From Hydnum rufescens UP504 (lineage: Eukaryota; Basidiomycota; Agaricomycetes; Cantharellales; Hydnaceae): a stretch of DNA of 64,000 nucleotides. The stretch spans positions 21,799 to 85,798 of the forward strand of contig MU129103.1 of NCBI GenBank assembly GCA_014904985.1, in the 5' to 3' direction. The notes beneath the pieces are model-generated. The model had not been told where the DNA came from, did not search any database, and saw only the letters and a program-made list of their open reading frames with translations. Positions 56,860 through 64,000 of this stretch are shown in pieces (the first letter of the stretch is position 1; each line of letters opens with the position of its first letter). A program made the translations under genes and the position numbers.

Positions 56860-58160
56860 GCACACCTATTATTTTATTTTCTGCATGAGTAGGGTAGTGA
56901 TGCTAAGAATTGTGTTTGACACATCTGCCTTGGTGCCCCATCAAAGCTGCAAACTTGCACCCATGGCAGAAGATGTCACACCCAACACACAACAATGTGA
57001 ACCCTCTCACACAATAGCCATAATCTCTTTAGAATTAAGGCCAGCTGTGGCTCTCTCTCTGTCTAAACAACATTCCCCACCACACTGTATGCATTGTCTG
57101 ATGCATGAAATCAACTGGAATCCACCATGAATACATGTATGTCCTGCTCAAGGCATGCAGATACATCAACAGATCTGAACTTTGGCTTTGACTGGATTGG
57201 GCTGGTCTATTTTCATGGCTATCAATGATGATCTTGTTGGCACCTATTTATGATTCAGTGAGTCTGATCTCCAACATACACTCTACAATACAACAATATC
57301 TAGGACTCTTCAGGTCACAATCACTGCCCTGGATCACCCCCTCTCATCTGGAACACCATCAAATCTATCCACACATAAGGGTCAACTATGAGTGAAGGAA
57401 AGAAAGAAATGCAAGCCAAGTCAGCTACACCATCATATGGGTGCAGAGCAGGCAGTCAATTGTTGCAGTGATTACAACAGGGTTGGTTACAGGATAGTTG
57501 GCAGGCATCAGGTACACCCTCATATGGGTGCACAGGTAGTTGATCATTTCAACAATGAGGGGGTTGATTGTGGGATACTTTGCAGATACAAGCACAGTGA
57601 TGGGAGCACAGAAAATGGGAGGACTAAGTTAGCTCCCAGGTTGACACATTATATCTTTATGGATCAATATTGGAGTGTCTGGCAAGAAGGCAAACAATAA
57701 TCATGGTGCCAGGGCAAAAAGAGGATGAGTGGTGTGCATGCAATGTTTTGGCATTTATATATACTGATAGAGTTGAATTCCATCAGCATAGAGTGCCAGA
57801 TGGATGGTGTCAATATCAAGATGACTTCCACCTTGTGGATTATCCTGACACCCAGCCCTGGTTGAACAATACCATGTGAAAAAACAACTGGGAGTGGGAG
57901 GCAGACAACTAGGTGGAACACCTGAGGTGCAGGATGAGGAAGTGGAGGAGAATGTTGCCAACCAAGTGCCAGACTTTCCTACTGATCCTGTAGCACACCA
58001 TGAGCAAGCAGTTGCAGATTATTCAATCCCATGAGGCAGTTCAGGCAATTGTAGTGAGGTTACAGTGAGGTGGAGAAGGAGGATGATGAAGATTTGAGGC
58101 ATCATCACAGACAGGGGACAATCAGCATGAGACTGAGTATTGCAGCCCTGTAGTATTGGC
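56860..58160. other. Decayed coding-like DNA, unidentified
   Basis: Forward frames at 57392-57700 and 57670-57879 (for example CQYQDDFHLVDYPDTQPW) look protein-like and may derive from the C-terminal part of a transposase gene, but I cannot assign a family. No complete gene. Confidence 0.3.
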
Positions 58161-58164
58161 CTCC

Positions 58165-58260
58165 AGAAATGTTTCCATTGCAAGGTTTGAACCTGCAACC
58201 TCATTGTAAAGCACCCAGGATCTTAAGAGCTTAGACTCAAAGTGCCTTGGTGAAAAGCAT
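58165..58260 (-). repeat. Possible tRNA-derived SINE head
   Basis: On the minus strand GGTTGCAGGTTCAAACCTTGC gives a 5-bp T-stem (GCAGG/CTTGC) with a 7-nt TTCAAAC loop, matching a Pol III B box. GAGTCTAAG about 45 nt upstream may be a D-arm remnant. The acceptor stem does not close, so it is not a functional tRNA. Confidence 0.35.
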
Positions 58261-58794
58261 GTGTCCAGGCTCCATGGTCACTCTATCCTGGCCTTGTAGA
58301 AGAAAAAAGTGACTTTGTCAAAGGCATGCTTCTCAGCTGCATGATTGACTGGCCATCCAGCACAAAAAAATGAGACACTGTGAAATTAAACTGTGCTTTG
58401 GTGAAAAGCATGCTTCTCAGCCATGCTCCCTAAGGGACACTTTTTCATGAATAGAAGACTGGAAAAAAAAACTTGCAGTACTTTACATTTTCTCCACAGT
58501 CAGGAGAAATGGTTTCCATATTTGAAATCTCTTAAAAGAGGCACAATATCCTTATTTGGAGGTGGTCATATGACTTGCCTTATTAGGCAAGTATCAATCA
58601 TGTGATACACCAAATAAGGCAGGTCACAGGGGCATTGCTAAAGTAGGAAATTACATGACCTTCTAGAAAAGGAGATTATGTGGCTTGTCAAGGAGATTCC
58701 AAATATGGAACCCATATTTCCATATCTGTCCTGGCCATGGAGAAAAATGTGCAAATACTGAACCATAATGCAAGTCTGTTTGGACTTGTGGCTC

Positions 58795-58890
58795 AACCCT
58801 CATGGCTGGTTTCAGGTTCAGGTCCATGTTTGGTTTTGCCCAACTTGGGAAAATCCAAACTGAAACCAAACCTAGGCATTCATACCAGTG
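58795..58890. repeat. Fragment of the AGGTTCAGG MITE family
   Basis: GGTTTCAGGTTCAGG, TTTTGCCCAACTTGGGAAAA and the terminal CCTAGGCATTCATAC resemble the right end of 56201-56848. The other end was not found. Confidence 0.5.
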
Positions 58891-58899
58891 GCAATGCAT

Positions 58900-59585
58900 G
58901 GAGTGTGGCTCTTAGCAAAGCATGTTCTCATGGAAGTTGCCATGGCTTGGAACAGGGGCCATGCATCCCCTGATTATGTGCAGATGTTGAAGTCACATGA
59001 CTCTTGAATCAAACCACAGCTAAGGTTTGCAAACTGTACAACCAAATCCACTGCAGCCCTTGCCTTGGAGGTTAGGTCTGGTATATACACTTGCTTACAG
59101 CACAGCAGAACCTGTTGGAAATATGAAAACTGTGGCTCCAGGTATATTATATACTAGGGAAGTGAGTGTGACTGGAGGAATCCAACAAACAATGACTTAT
59201 CATGACATGTCTGGCCAGTACCACCAGAAAGCCATACAGCCTATCTCTTATGGGTCAGGAATAACACTTATTTACTGTGGGCTTGGGACCATGACTCATG
59301 TCTAGGTAGCCTACATCTGACCCTTTCTAATGGTGGTACTCACTAAGCTCTGGCTGCACCAGTTGAGGCCCTGTGGGGCTTGCAACACCTGTGCTCTGTT
59401 GTGCTCATGGTCTTTGAGAGCCATGACAGGGATGTGAATGGTATCAAATTGTAGATATGATCTGTGTGGTCATTTTGAAGTGACTATGACACCTGCCAGT
59501 GGCTTGGTTGGTGAGGTATGGTTGCCAACATGACATGTGCTCCATTGTGCTCTATGCCTATATGACCTGGCATGGACATGGGAGT
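58900..59585. other. No gene recognised
   Basis: Open frames lack family motifs. A CATGAC...GTCATG-rich, CpG-poor stretch. Confidence 0.3.
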
Positions 59586-59587
59586 GG

Positions 59588-59991
59588 TGTTATGAGTCAT
59601 ACTCATAACCTCATCATGTGACCACTCCTCCTCACTGCCCATATTGCTCACCATTATCAATCCCCTCATTCAGCCTTCTTAATAATCCCTCTTACCAATC
59701 TCTCCTTGATCTACTAGTATATAAGTAGATACTCTTGTATTCTCAATCCCTAGAAGATTCAGAATACATGTCAATGATTGTCCTTCTCCTCATCCTTCTT
59801 CCCATATCCTTGTGTTAAGCCTCTCTTCAATAATCAGTCTTCCCTGCTCTGCATTTCTTGCATACTTGTTTTCCATGATGTTATGAAATCCTCATGCCAC
59901 AAACTCTCTTGTCAATCATCTTAGGGGCTACTCCTTTGTACACAACATTGATTACATAGTCTCTTCCTCATACTATGAACAACCCCTAACA
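59588..59991 (+). mobile_element. Second solo LTR, related to 51288-51657
   Basis: 404 bp with TGTTATGAGTC at the start and CCCCTAACA at the end, inverted relative to the LTR at 51288. A TATA-like box (TATATAAGTAGA, about 59718) sets the plus orientation. Flanking AGTGG (59583-59587) and AGTGT (59992-59996) are a 5-bp duplication with one mismatch, so this is an older insertion. Confidence 0.75.
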
Positions 59992-60283
59992 AGTGTTGGA
60001 ATATGAGTCCACTGGTGATCCCAATTGACCCCTTCCTTATTTAGTAGAGCTTGCCTTCCATGTATATACAGTTTATGTAAGCAAGGTCAATATCAACTGA
60101 CTGGTTTTCTGGCAATAATTGGGACCATATTGAAGAGGTCATCTGTAGGGAACATTTGATAAAGGCACACTATTTATGCCAGCCCTGTGCCACCCTATTG
60201 TTATGTATAAAGGTATTTTAGTATTCTGCATACAGGCATTCTATTGTTATGGATACCCACCTGTCAAGAGTCTCCTGAGTAAG

Positions 60284-60410
60284 GTTACCACAGTCAGGTT
60301 TTGGTCAGGTTTTGCCCAATTTGGGCAAAACCTGAACCTGACCTGAGGTTTGGTTCCATTCAGGTCAGGTTCAGGGTTAAACCCACTGTAAACCTGAATC
60401 CCAAGATATG
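60284..60410. repeat. Fragment of the AGGTTCAGG MITE family
   Basis: GTCAGGTTTTGGTCAGG, then a perfect hairpin GGTTTTGCCCAA/TTGGGCAAAACC, then CCTGAACCTGACC. The matching other end was not found. Confidence 0.5.
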
Positions 60411-60419
60411 GGAGAAGCC

Positions 60420-62100
60420 AAAAATTTTAGTAAGTACTACAGAATATCTAGACACTCTACTTGACTCTGGATTGGTAGCTGTAGGGACTGATGTGGGGGG
60501 TGAGGTGATGAGGGATGCTGACATAGCCACAGTGCACCATGTGATACCCAACCACAGCTGCTGACCTATGCCTGATAGTATGAGGGCAATGATGATAATG
60601 AAATGCCAATGATCACAGCAAAAGATGATGAGAACCCCATGACTGAGGTGGGGGAAAGAGGTGAGGGTGTACAAGGATATGGGTGCCATGTGTTAAGATT
60701 GATGTAGGATGAAAGTTTGCCTGGCTAGCTCTGAGGGTGGAAGCAGATGTCCCAAGGCAGAAGCAGATGTCAGTTCACTCCTGACAGTTGGTGGAGTGGA
60801 TGCTTCAAGAGGGGGTGGCAGGGGTGGGGGCTGAGTGTGATGATCAGGCTCATTCAGCTTCACATAGCATTCAGCATGTTGATGAACAAAATCATGCACA
60901 GGAAGCCCCTCCCCTAAATGAAAGACATTACTGTCACCAGTGAATCATTGTGGAACACATACAATCCCCAGACACTGCCATCTCAACACAAATTCCAAGC
61001 TTGAGGGATGCATCATTAAATGCATCACAAATGATATTCAAGTTAGGCACTGTGTAGCATGCATGACCTCAGTAAATATGCCAGTAGATAGCTGCCCCAG
61101 CAGACTCCTCCAAAGGTGCAGTTGCAGTGCCCAGTGCCCAGTGTGTTCTCCATTGGTGATGCAGAGTTTTGTTGTTCAGCATTTGCATGCTCAGTGAACA
61201 TGATGACAAGTAGGGCAGTTGACAGTTATCTGGATGCTGTTAGAAGCAGGCCAGTCACACCTTCCACATATAGTATATATACTGTAAATATTCTAGCTGC
61301 ATAGTGAACAATGTCATGAGGTCAATTCTGATTTCAGTGTGCAATGAACAGATGAAGGATGATGTTGCAGTGGTGCTAGCCCAGTTTGGCATCATGAGAG
61401 CACTTGTCGCCATCACAGTGACTGCTGGAGCTGCCAGTCATCCAGTAAATCTAGTTCACATTCATTCAGTATGTGCCACAACCCTGGATTTCATTTCACA
61501 ATCAGCTGGGTGGGGCCAAGTGGGGCTCCACACAAAAATTTTCTACTCTGTATCATTATGAGAAATAACCTTGTTCCTCACTTAACCAACAAATAATACC
61601 ATCTTGATCCACCCCCAAGTTTTCAGGATTTGCCTCTGGATGTTGCCCAAAGTCATTTAGAAATGGCAGATGCTGAAGGGCTATATAGTAGTTACATAAT
61701 GTGAAATTTGCTCTCATGCCCTCAGTCCATATTGATGACCCCATTGTCACTGTGCAGGTTTGCTGGTGGTCCAAGGGCCACATGAAGCTTGAATGTATAG
61801 TGTATAGGCATGGGTGATGCAGGCCAGTAGGGGTGCAAATGTGTTGCCAAGTGCCCTGTTGTCTGGGCTCTGCATTAGGTTGCCTCCTGCTATTCTCCCC
61901 AGCCTTCCTCTGCACTCTGCCAACCCCCACCCATCCATCAAGGTCACATCTACTATGGTGTGTGATGGTACCTTACATCAGGAAAAATCATTTCCTCCAA
62001 AGATTGGGTGTATCTCTGAAGACTCTGAAGACTTTGAAGGCTCAAAAGTTCTCAGAAGACACTTGGAGGTCTGGAAGCCAGGAGTGGCTGTGCATACATA
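60420..62100. other. No gene recognised
   Basis: Short open frames only (for example 61304-61561 on the plus strand). No conserved motif, splice pattern or repeat that I can identify. Confidence 0.3.
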
Positions 62101-62105
62101 TACAA

Positions 62106-63649
62106 TGTAAGCAGGAGAAAAAGGGGGAATCTCCACTACAGTCTGCAATATGGAATTGAGAACGAAGAATGGGGCCACCAAAATAATTTGAATATTCAGG
62201 TCCAAGTGTAGGAAGGTCTTTAGGATAGAAGATAATCTGCTGTCAGCAGTAGTTGCTCAAGCAGATGAATAAAGGGGGAAATTATGCCACAAATACCACA
62301 CTCCAAGGTCCTAGTCTTGTAGCCTTAGACAAAGTGTAGTAGTAGCAGTATCCTCAGATGGAATTCACCCAGAAATCCAACAGCAATACTTCAGTGCTTC
62401 AGACTGGGGAGGGGGAAGACAATGGAATTTTCAACACAATTCACTTAATATACAACCCAGCTATAAGATCAAATATCCGACGAAAGCAGGGGGATGGGGG
62501 AAATATGTAGAAAAAGGAATCGAGTCAAAAGCTTCAAAACTGACAGAGATATTCAATTTACAAGGCTGGGGATAGGATAGAGCATAAAATGACTAGTTCT
62601 CCTCCCCCTGTGGACAGATTCCCTTGAGAAATGGTGGAATAAGTTGTCCTGGACATCCTATCCTTAGGATATAAGGCTGCCAGACAATATTTGATATTTG
62701 AAAATTGGAAGAGGAATGATGTTCTCCTGAGACAAGGGGGAAATCTGTATGCAGAACACCAAGTTCTTCTTCGTTCATGACGCCCTTCATACCATTGGAT
62801 GGGAATTTTCAATACCTTTCTAGGTGCAGTTGTTTCATGCAAATACAATCAAAACTGAAGGAGAAATTTGAAAAATACACCTTCTGATTATGAATGAGCA
62901 GATGGAATCATTCCAGAAGCTTCAGTTTTAATCCAATAAACACCTAATCAGTATCATTCAATAGGTATTGATCACAGCTTTGAGGGTGCTATAGTTTCAA
63001 GTCAATCAGATACGAATTGACTTTGAAAAGCTGAAAATACTCCTTAAGAGCATGGATTCCATAGTAAAATTATTCTAGAACATGCAATTTTAATCGGATC
63101 AACTTGTGCTTGGTATCGTTGGATAGGTGTGAATCATATCTTTCCAGACGCTACATTCCTGAGCCAATCAAATCAAAACTGATGGAGAAATTTGACGAAT
63201 ACTCCTTAAGAGTGCCGCATTTGCCCCTATTTGATTATGTAAACGTATCCGCAAGTAGGAATGAAGGCCAAGGTGTGTAATCCATCATATTACATAATCC
63301 CAATTTGTTAGAGTTGCCCTTAAGGCAGCAGGATTGATTTGAAAGGATTGAAGGAGAATTCAAGATGATATACAGAAGGGCAAGTTGAATTGCCACCATA
63401 TCATGGCTTATGGTAGGGCATAGATGAATACAGTCCCTGTGGCCTGTTGAAGACCCCAGGAGATTGACTTGTGTACAAGGGAAATGAGCATTCCATTTAC
63501 ATCTTTTCAGGCATATGGAATTCATGCTCATCCATGAACAGATGAAAGGCTTGTTATTGGAACAACATATTGGTACATTTTTAATTCATTCATCAGAAAA
63601 TTCAATGCTGAAAGGGAACTCTATGTGGTAGGGATTTTTCCCTCCAACA
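62106..63649 (-). mobile_element. 1.55-kb element, copy 2 (inverted partner of 16982-18532)
   Basis: Reverse-complement copy with the same TG...CA termini (TGTAAGCAGG at 62106, CTCCAACA at 63649). Flanks ACAA (62102-62105) and ACAA (63650-63653) form a possible 4-bp duplication. It is more CpG-depleted than copy 1 (for example TCCAGACGCTACA against AGCGTCCGGAAAG regions), yet still carries the three internal modules. No gene seen. Confidence 0.65.
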
Positions 63650-63654
63650 ACAAG

Positions 63655-64000
63655 CAGCCATATATACCATCATATCACTTTTGCTCTTGCCTACATAGGT
63701 AATGCCCTATTCTTGACTCTTGGACAGAGACGAGATAGCAGCACCCCATCAACCTGGTGGCAGCAGTGAGGCACCATGTGAGCTTCATGCCAGTGTCATT
63801 GAAGAATGCTGGGGGTTATTCTGCCAGGGTGCTGCAACAGGAGTGCCAAGATGGAGGCACAGGAGTTGAGGTTGAGACAGAATGAGGTGAAGCCTGAAGG
63901 AGCTGGATTGAGAGTAGTGCAATTGATGCTAGCCTCCTGTGTTACTTGTGCATGGCATGCCTGATGAGAGCATGGGAATGGGGTCAAGAGTAGGATCCTA
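63655..64000. other. No gene recognised; possible start of another element
   Basis: TGGTGGCAGCAGTGAGG at about 63758 has the look of a retroelement primer-binding region, and a Met-initiated frame near 63851 follows, but the window ends before any domain can be seen. Confidence 0.25.

Noticed and set aside
58160..58270. Functional tRNA gene
   Set aside because: Only the T-arm folds; there is no acceptor stem and no convincing anticodon arm.
63740..63800. Primer-binding site and start of an LTR retroelement
   Set aside because: TGGTGGCAGCAGTGAGG is suggestive, but no LTR end was found to the left and the window stops before any domain.

Overview
This is a eukaryotic, almost certainly fungal, window. 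Introns have fungal splice signals (GTAAGT-type donors, TACTAAC-like branch sites, TTCTAG acceptors). The one convincing host gene is a many-intron FAD-linked oxidase. The transposon families (chromodomain Ty3, Ty1/copia, a Harbinger-type transposase with a Myb-like second gene) are typical of Agaricomycetes. I infer a repeat-rich basidiomycete and cannot name the species. Two N gaps (25136-25160 and 38851-39698) mark it as a draft assembly.

Layout. Positions 1-5.8 kb are CpG-rich, gene-like DNA with a possible gene fragment near 2.2 kb and the oxidase on the minus strand (about 5247-2921). From about 6 kb onward nearly everything is transposon-derived and CpG becomes scarce. A decayed gag-like gene with a zinc knuckle and a collagen-like Gly-Pro-Pro stretch lies at 7.2-10.1 kb. 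A 300-bp repeat follows, as one inverted copy and a direct array (10.7-12.2 kb).

From 12.2 to 30.8 kb lies the most unusual part: about thirty related cassettes. Each reads, in one orientation, exonic hairpin, splice donor, intronic hairpin, branch site, splice acceptor. Nine complete cassettes sit in a giant foldback element (12246-16031) with 17-bp terminal inverted repeats and a 9-bp target duplication. A second, longer and more decayed array (about 18.85-30.79 kb) has the same plan. Two copies of a 1.56-1.68 kb element (A and B) are inserted into the stems of hairpins there, each with a 6-bp duplication.

From 31 to 38 kb come a 75-bp minisatellite, a broken multi-frame gene for an unrecognised nuclear-looking protein, further copies of the A/B element, and a foldback MITE with an 8-bp duplication. 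From 38.4 to 43 kb lies an AGCTCC-rich tandem array with a roughly 1.03 kb higher-order period around the N gap.

From 45 to 64 kb are retrotransposon and DNA transposon relics. They include a Ty3 integrase-chromodomain fragment with its 3' LTR, and a copia reverse transcriptase interrupted by a solo LTR (5-bp duplication) and by a complete-looking Harbinger element (3-bp duplication). Removing the Harbinger element and one duplication restores the copia reading frame. There are also a hAT-like MITE, a second solo LTR, and an inverted copy of a 1.55 kb element whose partner lies 45 kb away. Many stops in these relics are TGA at expected arginine positions, as expected from CpG deamination or RIP-like mutation.
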